64,000 nucleotides of DNA from Limonium bicolor (taxonomy: Eukaryota; Streptophyta; Magnoliopsida; Caryophyllales; Plumbaginaceae), in the NCBI GenBank assembly GCA_023374045.1, contig CM041777.1:464223827-464287826 (forward strand). The letters run 5' to 3'. This document shows, one piece after another, positions 1 through 11,192 of the stretch. A model generated the notes under the pieces. That model worked only from the letters and a program-made list of their open reading frames with translations, made no database searches and was not told where the DNA came from. Within the stretch, counting starts at the first letter, position 1. Each line of letters starts with the position of its first letter. Both the position numbers and the translations under genes were made by a program.

Positions 1-792
1 ACTACAAGCTCCAAATAAAAAACTAGAAGCATATTTGTGCTAGTTGGACCAAGTCTTTCAAATCTTTCTTTTCAAAACTTCAAGAGCTCAAGTTTAATTC
101 CATGGAGAAACTCCATTGAAGGGGAAAAGCTCATCTTCTGAACCTTACTACGCTCCTTTGCTTCAAGGTAAGAAAAGTCAAAGAAAAATCAAGTTCCCTC
201 CATTTTTGTACATTACTGAAAATGACTTCCCATGGGGTTTTTGTTTTGCTCCTTGAATTAGTCTTGTTTCAATCTCCAAAGGAACTATAAGGAGGTCTTG
301 CCTTGATTCCTTATCAAGTTCATTCCAAATTCCAAAGGTAACATCAATTCTAGTCATTAAGTACTCCTTGTGACCTGGAGTTTGTTCCATGATTCTAGGT
401 ATGATACCTATACTCATTAGCCCTTTTTGTACATTGAATTGAAATAGATTAGCAAGGGAACAAAACTCCTTGGCTGATTTTCAGTCAAGAAAACCAAGAG
501 GAGATAAAGAGAGAAAGGCTTGAAACATAAGGTTAATTGCTTGCCTTAATGTAGTTTAATGTCTTAAGAGAATGGTGTTTGGATAGATACCAAATGTAGC
601 CTAGAGCTTACATTTCAATATGGTTTATATAACTAGGAAAAGAATATGAACAAACTCGTGACTAAAGAGCTAATGGTATATGAGTTAGAAAACAATCATA
701 AGGTGAATTACAAGAGCATTAAATTTGCCATGAGATTGATGTGTGTAATTGCAGGTTGAAAGCTATATATATGGGAAATTCAGTGTTTAGTT

Positions 793-840
793 CATGTCAT
801 TTAAGGGCCTAAGAGCCATGTCATTTAAGGGCCTAAGAGC
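793..840. repeat. 24-bp perfect tandem duplication
   Basis: Two adjacent identical 24-bp units (793-816 and 817-840), each starting CATGTCATTTAAGG and ending CTAAGAGC. A third partial copy is hinted at by the CCAAG that follows. Probably replication slippage inside the old LTR. Confidence 0.9.
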
Positions 841-1149
841 CAAGCAATTTAAGTTTATGCACTATATTGTGATTTGATGTAGTTTGGGTGGTGTAGTTTG
901 TGTGTGAAGAACATTCATTGAGGATTCTAATGTCTTTGGTTGTTTAAGGATGAAAAGCTAAGTTTTTGGGTGTAAGAATGTACTAGGGAAGCTATGGAAA
1001 AATTTGGTTGAGAAACTAAGAAGAGTTTTAAGTGTTATAATGAGATATTGTGACTATAGGTAGTACTAGGAACCATTAAGAGTTATGTTGGTGGAAAGGA
1101 ATAACTAAGGTGTCCTTGAGGGTTAAAATGACCTAGGAATGTCTAGGAG

Positions 1150-1154
1150 GAACT
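1150..1154. repeat. Target-site duplication of element B, left copy
   Basis: GAACT, directly before the LTR start TGTAACACCCC. The matching copy at 14644-14648 is GGACT. One mismatch in five suggests an old insertion or a later mutation. Confidence 0.6.
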
Positions 1155-1797
1155 TGTAACACCCCAACCGTTAATCTCGTCATTACCTCTTAGACCGTCT
1201 CTAATTACACTTACTCGCACAGCGGAATTCTACTTACAAACGGGGGTGTGAAACAACGCCGTTAGCCGCCCATGTGCTAACCAGGCCTTTCTCACATACC
1301 GTAACGGTCTGATGAACTGGAACAACCGAGTACTTCATACAAATACAACACTCATTCATTTCTTTACTATACCGAGTCTACAATATACGGATGCCGATAA
1401 CATACACGGACTTACACCCCATTCAAATGCATAAGTAATTATAATCTAACTACCCAAGCTACATAGCAGTCCCCGTCCTACTCTCTCGAACGGTGGTCAG
1501 CTTCAAGTACCTGCACACTAAAAACGTTCCCCCTAGGGGGTCAGTTACGCTGAATATGAATTTCGCATATACCGCGTGCTAACCGCGGACGCGACTACTT
1601 TGGGTCGGATATACATGGAGTTCATTTTAATCAAACAACATGCATCATGATAATACAATATACATGTATGTTACACAAGGAATCTACATTCAATCATGGA
1701 ACCAATTCCTAAAAACATAACAAGGTTGTTAGTTGTATCTGTTTACTCTTAGGCCTTGAGGGTTATACCTCACTATGCTTTTTTACTTATTCAATAC

Positions 1798-1923
1798 CAC
1801 CCGCTCTCTCGGGTTACTAATTCATATACACACCCACTCTCTTGGGCTACTCGTACTATACTCACCCTCACTCTCGGGTTACTTATTCTCATTATCTCAC
1901 CCACACTCTTGGGTTATTTATAC
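1798..1923 (-). repeat. LTR minisatellite, B family unit
   Basis: Four to five imperfect units of about 30-35 bp built on CACTCTCGGGTTACT with variable ATAC-rich spacers. The same position in D's LTR has its own reverse-sense version. Confidence 0.75.
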
Positions 1924-3166
1924 TCAAGCTCTTGTAGATTCTCAAGACACTACAGGTCTCCTACGTCACGCTTGTTACTCTGAATACATACTTAGGCCAA
2001 AACTCATGGCTCTCAAGCATAGTCTTACTTCCCCGGTTTCGACCCTACTCCGGGTCTAGCATGGTGGGAAGGTTCAACTAGCTCACGGAACTCTCTCTTA
2101 GTTCCTATCTCTTTTACTTAGGTCCGACTACTCTCGGACTACTCTCATTCCCATACACTCCTCTCTCGGAGTTATAATAATATTATGTATATTAGTCTAG
2201 AAGCATCACTCTCGATGTTTCTAATGGCTTTGGGAACATTACTTAAATTCGGGTAATCTTAGGTTTAAGGGTTACCCCTACGTTCTTATACTTATACTTT
2301 CGGTTATTTTCTTATACCGGGTAAAATCCTCATATAGGAGGTCGACCATGTCTCAAGGGAGTTACATAGTCCCTTAGGTCTCTTTTACCTTTCTTATAAG
2401 TTCACATTATTGGACTAACTTCAATCCTCTCGATGGAGGTTCATTTATCTCTCCACTCATATTCATTTCGTGGATTGTTTCAATAAGGTTTTCTAACCGT
2501 TATCGGGTATTTACTCAACCCGTACGTCTCCTCACATTTTAGGGAGTTCCTATGTTTGCGTTATCGTTATACTTTAATCGATAGCTTGTGTGTGTTTGCA
2601 TATTACCATTATTCATGAGACTACCCGATCTACGGGTTTCTAGTCAATCACCACTCACTATGAGTCGGTCTATGCACTATGTTAGACCCCACCGGCATAC
2701 AAGTATGTTAGCATACAACATACAACAAGGCATACATAATCATACAAGGGATTATTTTCATGCTTAATCTTGATTAAGCCGGCACACAAACACACAAATC
2801 AGAGTAACTCGGTTAGCATACGGGGCATGAGAAAATCATACCTTTCACCGGGGTTTTCACTTTACCGTGTCATCTCGCCATGCTCGGGTCACGCATGAGT
2901 CTCTGATAATGTTCCAACATTATTGTTAATACTAAGGTCATACGGTACATAATAAAATGCTACTCCCGTACTTACCCGTTATCCGTTATCTCGGTTATAT
3001 TTTTGTTAATTTGAGTTCTCACTTCTCAATCACTTCCAACACTTTCTAACACTTCTTAGGGCCTTTATATCTCACCAAACAAGGCCTTAACATCTTATAA
3101 CATCATTAACATTCAAACCCCCATCGTTTACAACCTTTAAAATGCTCTCTGTAGGTTTCTGGGGGT

Positions 3167-3347
3167 GGTCCGGGACTCGGTCCCCACCCTAAGTCCCGGA
3201 CCAATACTCATTGTAACTCTCGGGTGGAATTCAACACTGGTCCGGGACATTGTCCCCATCCCAAGTCCCGGACCAAACACAGACTGCACTCTCGGCCTAA
3301 ATTCATGGGGTGGTCCGGGACTTTGTCCAAGGACTAGGTCCCGGACC
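3167..3347. repeat. Cluster of three GGTCCGGGAC quasi-palindromes
   Basis: Three foldbacks in a row: GGTCCGGGACT with AGTCCCGGACC (3167-3202), GGTCCGGGAC with GTCCCGGACC (3239-3273), and GGTCCGGGA with TCCCGGACC (3312-3347). They could form strong stems in the LTR transcript or act as DNA-binding sites. D and E carry clusters at the equivalent position with different inner arms. Confidence 0.85.
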
Positions 3348-5371
3348 CTGCTACAGATTTACAGATTTGGCAATTTCAATTCTGTTACAACTCCATTCTT
3401 CCACCATTTGATTACCCAATCTTTCCCACTTATAATCCACATGTTTTAGCATCTAATTACTCACCCTAAACCACCTTAAACCAAGCACCAAGTACACTCA
3501 CCATTCTAGTTAATTTCACTTAGATTCTTTTACACTTACAAACTAGTTTTTCTCTTGTTTTCTATCAGATTGTAACAGATTTGGTTTCTTCATTAAACCA
3601 TTCAAACCTCACTTACTGATGCCATTCCAAGCACTCACATGGCATTATTTTTACTCCTACCCACTCTCCTTCAAGGTTGGTTTTTCCAAACCATTAACCA
3701 CTCACTTAAACCTTCTTGTTTCTTCCTTTAAATGAAACACTCAAGATCATAATCTCCAAGGAAATTTTGACAGCACTTGCCTACCTCTTTAGCATATTCA
3801 CCACACTTAAATCAACCCATATACACAATCTTCACTCCTGTTTCATCAAGCATCAACAACCACAATACACCAAATTCCCTCTTGTTCACACATATACACT
3901 AGCTTAGCTTTTAGGTTTATTTGCACACTTAAACCACATTAAAACAATCTCATTCAACTAACATCATTGTAGTATCACAACTACACCCATTCAAGAGCAT
4001 TAATTCCACTCTAAAATCTGTTTTTCAAGTCAAATAAAATCCACACAAGGTGAGCTTTACCTTGTTTTGTTTTCGGTCTTTCCTTCTCTTCTTCCTCTTT
4101 CTTTTGCTCCCTCTTTTCTTTCTTGTTTTCACATCACACAAGGGGGTCTAGATTGCCATCTACAATCATATCCCCATACACACATTTCAAGCTTATTCAT
4201 TTAATTTTTCCCACACAAAAACTAGTACTTCAAGAACTAGTTTTTAGGCTCTAGCTTAGATATTACCTTAGAATATTCAAAAGGAGAGCTTGGCAATCAA
4301 ATGGAGCATTTCCAACACTCCACAAGGTCAAGGTGCTCACGGCTGAAACGGGAGAAGATTTTCAACGTGAGGAAAATTTCCCCAAATTGCAAAAACGAAC
4401 TTGAAATGGCCAAAGCTCTTACTAATTATTACCTCAAGGCATTAAGGAGGTGGAGGAGAGTTAAAATCAGCTCTTGAAGCTCCAAAAGCTCCAACACCAA
4501 TGGAAGTGAAGATGGAGGAATCAAGATTTTGAGGGATGGAAAACGTAGCCCTCGCCGATACGAATCTAACGGTGGCAATTTTGTGCGATTCGATGAAGAA
4601 ATGAGCAAGTGAGAGGATGATGAAGGTGAGGCTTGTGAGCTGTTTGAAATCGCAAGTTACAGAGGAGGAAGAAGAGGTTTCAGAGAGCTGGGCAAAAGAA
4701 TGTGGAATGAAGAAGGAAGGGAGGTGAGAGGTAAGTAATTTAAGTTACCTTTTTACTTTATACTATTTGCTTTATTTACTTATTTGTCCTCTCATTACTT
4801 AATAGCTAGCAAGCTATTAATGAGTGTATATATATTAATTAAAACCGGCCCACATTAAATAATAGCCCGGGTCGTTTTTCGTCTTTTCGAATTAACACGT
4901 CTCGTCTCCCGGTTTCGTCACTATTCACTTACCGGGTCCGTTTTCCGGAATTTTCTCGTTTAATTAATTTTAATGGTTATTAAGATTCCATTAATACTTT
5001 ATTATAGTTATTTAATCAACTATAATTTTTACGGGTCCGCTTGACCACTTAAAGTTGAGTTTTCGGGTTTCCTCGGAAAACGTGCTTAAAAACTCCGTTA
5101 GCGTTTTAATCCACTATTTGGATCCGTTTTCTTCGGGATCATTCCCGTACACTAATTAGGCCTAACTAAGCCTTAGGGATCCATCTCGGACCCTTACGAG
5201 ATCACATATCTCTTATTTTCATTTAATGCGCATTTTAGCGTTTTTCGCGTTTAACGCATTTTCTCTTTTATTTTGGTTTTATTCTTTTTACCAATACTCT
5301 CTAGGCACATTTAGGCCCTTAATAATTTTATTAGAGTAATTAAATTACCATTATTAGGTCCGGGTATTAAA

Positions 5372-5387
5372 ATCTACCCCCTTAAGG
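5372..5387 (-). other. Element B polypurine tract
   Basis: On the - strand it reads CCTTAAGGGGGTAGAT and directly abuts the 3' LTR start TTTAATACCC. This is the expected primer for plus-strand DNA synthesis. E and D have the same tract with one more G. Confidence 0.8.
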
Positions 5388-6093
5388 AACTTTGCCCTCA
5401 AGTTGGCGAATCTAATATGGTTGGTCTCATGGCATTCTACGCCCAGGTTTTAATACATGTATAACCTTACAGACTCCACAAGTCCGTCTCATTTCACACT
5501 ACACATACCACACATATATCACATCATGTATAGCAATCAAAAATACTCTTTGTATTCTCTCCATGGAATCGGTCCGAAGACAAGAAGGCACTACAGTCCT
5601 CGAATCCATATCGAGTAACATACTACTGATCCCTCAGGTACCCGTCACGTTGAACACTTACTCTTTCTGGTTCACGGCCGTTTCATGACAAATGGGCACT
5701 TACTCTCTCTGGCCCACGGTCCCTTCGGTTCTGATCAAAACATTACACATATACATATCCTCAGGCACTCTGGTTGACTCACTCAACACAGGAACATCTC
5801 GGGGTACTCTCCCCGTCCCGCTGCCTTTGGAAAAATCACACACTGACACCGCCCCAACCGGTCACTTAGGACCGCCGCACGTACGGTGCAATGGTTTCAA
5901 AACTAGTACACGCCCACCGTTCTACCGGTCATCAAGACTTAAGGCCACAGCCATCGGGGGGTGATAGCGGTTTCAAAACCAGTTTTCGTTTCCATCTTCA
6001 TACTTGAAGAAAATTCTTTTTCAAAATCTGTTTGAAAATTCTTTTTAAAACATCACACAACTCCAAATCAAATTATGGTAGCTGTATCTTTTC

Positions 6094-6238
6094 TTAGCGT
6101 GATTACTTGTGACCACTTATAGGGAGCTTCAAGAATCATCCAACCCTGATGTGATCAGCATCAGTGTTGAACTATCCTTCCACCCCAATTTGTGTTCGGC
6201 TTCCCTTGATCGCTAGCAGACCAAGTTCCACCTCCCAC
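6094..6238 (-). other. Conserved non-coding block near the 3' end of the internal domain (B)
   Basis: About 145 bp strongly similar to 36646-36790 (E) and, inverted, to 48145-48290 (D). Shared words include TAGCGTGATTACTTGTG, GGGAGCTTCAAGA, TGATCAGCAT, GTGTTGAACTATCC and CTTGATCGCTAGCA. Function unknown. Its position just upstream of the 3' LTR in element sense would suit an RNA packaging or structural signal. Confidence 0.65.
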
Positions 6239-6808
6239 GTCAGTTTCAAACAATCAGATAGTCAAACATTTTCGTTTTCTATCTTTTACTTTCTAGTCAT
6301 ATTCATAAAACAATCTGTTTCAATTTATCTTTATCATGGAACTTAAGTCATCCATTATTCTCTATTTGTTTCACTTACCTTGCCTAGGCATTCCATACTT
6401 GTGGCCTCATTAGTCAAATTATTACTCAACTTAAAACATACAACATACAACTCCAAAGGATGGAACTCACTCCATCAATCATTCTCAAATAAAATCACCT
6501 AGGGAACTCACTCCCTCTTAGGTTACACATCGGTTTCATGCCGATTTATACTCGTCATATCTCATGTCTAATCTCAATAGACAAATACTAAAGGGATTCT
6601 CATTCCCCAGGAGTCTCTCTACTCCTCTTTTCATAAATATTATATACTCGTTACTTGCATCTCTCATGCACGATAATCATAATTACACAATGAATGGGTA
6701 CACATGTTTATGTAACATGATTTCCAAACATCAAAACAATTTTCTTTGTGCTATGCACATAGTAGTTTACGCATCTATACGTAAGACATACTCTAAGCGG
6801 TTTCTCGC

Positions 6809-6841
6809 CCTACCCCCTTAAAAGGGTTACGCCCGCGTAAC
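6809..6841 (-). other. Central polypurine-like tract plus hairpin (B)
   Basis: On the - strand: stem GTTACGC, loop GG, stem GCGTAAC, then a short step and TAAGGGGGTAGG. The tract resembles the element's own 3' polypurine tract but lies about 1.4 kb upstream of it. The same hairpin-plus-tract pair occurs in D (47540-47575) and E (37409-37444), and decayed in A (21396-21430). Confidence 0.65.
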
Positions 6842-7257
6842 AGACCATATGTTATCACTGAACATTGGTTCACTACTTCGGGTATTATGAGGTGTTTTAA
6901 CTTCAGTACGGTTAATTAACTCATAACCGAGTTTGGTTCTAGCCTCTAAGGCTTCAAGGCGTTTAGGATTAGCCAATTACTCACAATTGCTAGGTATACT
7001 TAACCTTGATTTACGGTCCACAAGCTTCCGCTGCGTGACCAGACAACTAGAGCTTAACTCGCCCTTTGGCATTCTCAATATATTAATATTCAGTCCCTTT
7101 TTCCATCCCTTTGTGTCTTGGGAATAAAGGTTTTTCAATGGTCGCTTGGTATCTCTTACCGTATACGAATTCGATGAGTTATAGATTTTCTCTCCAGCTC
7201 TCTGGAAATCTATTTTTGTATAACTCTGTATACTTTCGTGGTTATTCACTACTTTTC

Positions 7258-7272
7258 CCGACTTATTGTCGG
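7258..7272 (-). other. Conserved CCGAC/GTCGG hairpin (B)
   Basis: Five-base-pair perfect stem CCGAC-TTATT-GTCGG, followed by a conserved GGTTGAGG-type step. The same foldback is present in A, D and E at the corresponding place. Confidence 0.55.
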
Positions 7273-7554
7273 TTGAGGCCAAGCTACTACTCAGTGTGTA
7301 GTGCTTCCTCGTTTAATAATGGCTTTTGAATCGTGTTTGTTATTTGTTTCTGTACAAGATTTCCTCATTCATTCTACTCTGCATTTAGCATTTATCGGTC
7401 CTGGGACCTGTGGGTTACGGCCCACATTCTTCATGCATCTTCGGCCAACGGCCGCACAATCATTTCTCTAGATTCTCACTCAATAGACTTCATCGACATT
7501 TCTCAATTCCTGGCTCTCCCACTCAATCATTACTGCACAAGTGCAATACCAAAA

Positions 7555-7573
7555 CACTCAGTCATACAGAGTG
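7555..7573 (-). other. Conserved CACTC/GAGTG hairpin (B)
   Basis: CACTC-AGTCATACA-GAGTG, in a strongly conserved context (AAAACACTCAGT, GTGCAGA). Also at 38134-38152 in E with one loop change, and at 46815-46833 in D. Confidence 0.55.
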
Positions 7574-9507
7574 CAGAAGCGTAAACCCTTGACGGTAAAT
7601 CTCTCATGAGATAGGAATGAACATGCCTTCTTTTACTATCTTTTCTGATCAACATCACATGATGGTCTGGCTAATACTCTAACAATGGTCGCTTACTGCG
7701 TACATCGGTCTTTGTCATTTTCATGGCATCCGCTACTACTTTAGCTTCCGCCCAGGTGTTTCCGCCATTTACAGTATGGCTTGCCATTCACTTGGCTCAA
7801 CGATATACGCTATTCTTTAAATCTCTCTACGCGCTTGCGCACTGCTTACTCTGCAGTTCATATTGCACACATACAGTGTTTACTTCTCAACCGATTACTC
7901 TATCGGTTTCCTTTTACTGCTATCGAGGTTCCTCTTTACACTCTACTATAGTTTTATATACTCCTTGGCAATATACACATGCTCAAGTTTCACTACACCG
8001 CTCTAGCGGTTACACATTACAAACTTAGGTGGTAGCCTTTCTCTGGAGGATTCACGCAATTGCCGCTCCTAGGCCCCACGATAACAAGTGGTATCTCCAC
8101 TCTAAGGTAGTGGTTCATTCTCCACTATTTCTTTTATGCCTTTATGCATAAGTTTACAACGTTTGGACCTACAAATTGTAGTTGGTTTTCCTGCTTACAA
8201 GCCGCATTGCCTCGCCATGCTCTGTGCGGCTGTTCATACAATTTCTGCTCCTCCGTACACCATTAAATGGTTTGGAGGTATTGCTGGGTTCTTTGACATG
8301 GTTGTCTCATCACGCTTCCGTACATGGAAGGCCTGAAGTATCTCGATATTAGTCGTTGCCCGCTGGCCATTTAGGGTATCCCGTGTTACGTGGAATCCCT
8401 TCGGGTTATACCCAAGTGTTCAGTTTACGCTTGTGTTCTCAACACGATGTTTCGTTCAACTACTGTTGACTCCAGCACCCTTCACGGATTGCTCCTGGGT
8501 GTTACTGAGTAATGCCAATACATCTGGCTTGAACTCATGGGTGTGTTCAGTTCCTTACTCCGTGTTGCGGTTATATATATTTTGGAACTATCCCCTTTTT
8601 GGGTTGTAACATCTCCCGTTATTGGGTAGATCATTGGTACCTTTCCTTTATCTCCATGGTCAGGTCATCATTCTCTTCAGTGAAGTATACTATGGGAATT
8701 CTATCCCGTTCATCGAACATCAATATGTTCATTTTAGGCATTCGGCGTATTGCTTACGCTGGTGTTTATTCCAGTTATCATTTGTTTCCTTCATGATTTC
8801 TGAGACATATCCAATGTCTATACTTAATACTCTGTGCTTCTCGCACTTCTTAACGTTATGTTCTTAGATCCATCATCTTACTGGATTCTTGACTCCTTTA
8901 GCTTGATAAGCTTCTTTGTGTTCTTTGGTCATTCGAGGTGTCCAACTGTGTTTGTTTGAATTGGCTCTTTCGTCCGTAGTATGGAGTCGACTACTTCCCG
9001 TGTTCCGTACTCTACTTGTATACATACATGGAGTATCTTATTGATACGTTACCACTTACCCGACTAACTCATAACTGGTTTGTCAGGCCCGCAAGCTCCC
9101 TTGGAGTGCGGTCGTTCCATGTCTCATTTGTGTACACTTGTAGTGTCGGTCACGCCTAAGTGAAGTATTCTGTTGCCAACTCCTCTTATATCGTCCTATG
9201 ATAACTTACCGTGGTTCTCTGGTTCAGTTTAGAAATCTGGGGGTTTTTGAAAACTCAATGTTTTTGAAAGGAAAATTGGGTTTGAAAGTAAAATCTTCAT
9301 GGCATTTCAATGCCAGTTGCTTCTGACCAGGTCTAGCCTCTCGCTGACCGGTACGTTCTTTATACAGTGATTAGGCTGTTAGGCCTTTTCAAGGTTTCGT
9401 TTCACAATTCTTAAGGTTTGTCTTACCATATTGGCTTCTCTCCCATCTTGGTACTTGCTAAGTATTGGTCGCTTGTCAAAGCTCTTCTTAAAAGTCCCGT
9501 TAATAAT

Positions 9508-9527
9508 GCACTTGCCGTGGCAAGTGC
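9508..9527 (-). other. Conserved GCACTTGCC/GGCAAGTGC hairpin (B)
   Basis: Perfect nine-base-pair stem with loop GT. E has the identical stem with loop TT (39820-39839), and A has a form with stem mismatches (18473-18492). D lost this part of its internal domain. Confidence 0.65.
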
Positions 9528-10384
9528 GCGGTACAGGAGGCTTTTTTTTAGGTTAACACATACTAGTCACGGTATCGTTCACATCATATTTGGTAGCCTT
9601 GTCGGCTCTTCCTTGATCCTTTAGTTGGATAACTGCTCCTTAGAGCTGCTTCTCATTCATCTTGACATGACTGTCATTCATTTAGGTGCTTCTCCACTCT
9701 CGGAGTTCCTTAATTACTTAGTTCTTTGTTCTACCTCGTTGCTCGTCCCACGTCTTTACTGTGGTTACCGAGGGTTAAGTCATTCAGGCACTACTGCTGT
9801 AGTCCTATTCGGTGTGGCAGGGTGGGTGTACCTACTCTTGACTAGATTCTTAGTCGGTTAGTGTACCGATGTTGGTATTACTTAGCTATGGCGGTCCGTA
9901 GACATGTGTCTCGGTTTTGTAGCTTCTCATTAATCCGCCTTCTTGCACGGTTGGTGCTTCCTTATTGCTGCTGCTCGGCCAGCTGGGTCTCGCGACTGTT
10001 AAGCATGTCGCCCCAGGCTGCCACAAATTCTGGTCTCCTTGGATTAGGATGTCTCGATCTCCCGCCATTGAGTGCGGTTATTGTCATTCAGCGGGATCCG
10101 TCTCCGAGATTTCGGTTCTCGGGATTACCGCATGACAGGTTCTAGTTCATATCAATACATAAGTTTCTAGTTCATATAAATAACAAATAGTGCTCGGGTT
10201 CCCCGTCTCTCTGACGTTCTTTCCCGAGCTTTTAACATGGGGGTTGTGGAGGGCGGGTCTGGTATTGTAGGTATCCAGATCATACTGGAAGTTCCTAACT
10301 AGCGCATCTCTCACGCTACCACTCAACCCTTAGCCCTAATTCACTAATTCCTAACGGTATTTCCTAAGCTCGGTATTTCCAGTC

Positions 10385-10412
10385 ATCAGAGCGATACTTC
10401 GCTCTGATACCA
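10385..10412 (-). other. Element B primer-binding site inside a perfect hairpin
   Basis: 10401-10412 reads TGGTATCAGAGC on the - strand, complementary to the 3' end of initiator tRNA-Met, and sits four bases from the LTR end. Most of it forms the arm ATCAGAGCGA of a stem with TCGCTCTGAT (loop AGTA), covering 10385-10408. Confidence 0.85.
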
Positions 10413-11065
10413 TTTTTGTAACACCCCAACCGTTAATCTCGTCATTACCTCTTAGACCGTCTCTAATTACTCTTACTCGCACAGCGGAATTCTACTTACA
10501 ACGGGGGGTGAAACAACGCCGTTAGCCGCCCATGTGGCTAAACAGGCCTTTCTCACATACCGTAACGGTCTGATGAACTGGAACAACCGAGTACTTCATA
10601 CAAATACAACACTCAATTCATTTCTTTACTATACCGAGTCTACAATATACGGATGCCGATAACATACACGGACTTACACCCCATTCAAATGCATAAGTAA
10701 TTATAATCTAACTACCCAAGCTACATAGCAGTCCCCGTCCTACTCTCTCGAACGGTGGTCACCTTCAAGTACCTGCACACTAAAAACGTTCCCCTTAGGG
10801 GGTCAGCTTACGCTGAATATGAATTTCGCATATACCGCATGCTAACCGCGGTACGCCGACTACTTTGGGTCGGATATACATGGAGTTCATTTTAATCAAA
10901 CAACATGCATCATGATAATACAATATACATGTATGTTACACAAGGAATCTACATTCAATCATGGAACTCAATTCCTAACTAACATAACAAGAGGTTGTTA
11001 GTTTGTATGGTTACTCTTAGGCTTGAGGGTTATACCTCACTATGCTTTGTTTACTTTTCAATACC

Positions 11066-11192
11066 CCACCCGCTCTCTCGGTTACTAATTCATATACACA
11101 CCCATTCTCTTGGGCTACTCGTACTATACTCACCCTCACTCTCGGGTTACTTATTCTCATTATCTCACCCACACTCTTGGGTTATTTAATCA
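11066..11192 (-). repeat. LTR minisatellite, B family unit, second copy
   Basis: Counterpart of 1798-1923 in the other LTR: units of CACTCTCGGGTTACT type with ATAC-rich spacers. Confidence 0.75.

Larger units (their letters stand above)
1..1154 (+). repeat. Element A left LTR, part before the element B insertion
   Basis: AT-rich non-coding sequence without a credible gene. The segment near 100-170 (an ATGG followed by purine-rich text and a GGTAAG-like step) has the same layout as D's LTR near 27325-27400, where a CCATGG is followed by CTTTTGAAGCTTGAAGGGG and AAGGTAAAAA. This, and the fact that B's insertion site joins it to 14649 onward, is why it is read as LTR and not as a host gene. The true LTR start lies upstream of the window. 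Confidence 0.55.
1155..5371 (-). repeat. Element B 3' LTR
   Basis: Direct repeat of 10417-14643 over its whole length, read on the - strand. The two copies differ by scattered substitutions and many 1-3 base insertions or deletions. From the + strand start it holds the LTR terminus TGTAACACCCC, a CTCGGGTTACT minisatellite (1798-1923), a cluster of GGTCCGGG quasi-palindromes (3167-3347), a pyrimidine-rich stretch near 4070-4130, and a cluster of AACGC/GCGTT words near 5228-5257. Short open frames in it are not conserved in related LTRs, so no protein is called. Confidence 0.88.
5372..10416 (-). other. Element B internal domain, non-coding
   Basis: About 5.0 kb between the LTRs. In element sense (-) no frame exceeds about 100 codons and none resembles retrotransposon proteins. 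It aligns along its length with the internal domains of E (35916-40751) and D (45206-49011), and in diverged form with A (17524-21747). Conserved small foldbacks and two polypurine-like tracts are listed separately. The likely role, inferred from LARD biology, is as genomic RNA carrying packaging and reverse-transcription signals. Antisense open frames exist but are broken or absent in some copies. Confidence 0.75.

Noticed and set aside
3167..3347. CRISPR-like array
   Set aside because: Units are inverted repeats with similar, not unique, spacers, only three per cluster, in a plant LTR.
10401..10412. tRNA-Met gene fragment
   Set aside because: Only the primer-site match to the tRNA 3' end is present, beside an LTR. 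No cloverleaf or internal promoter boxes.
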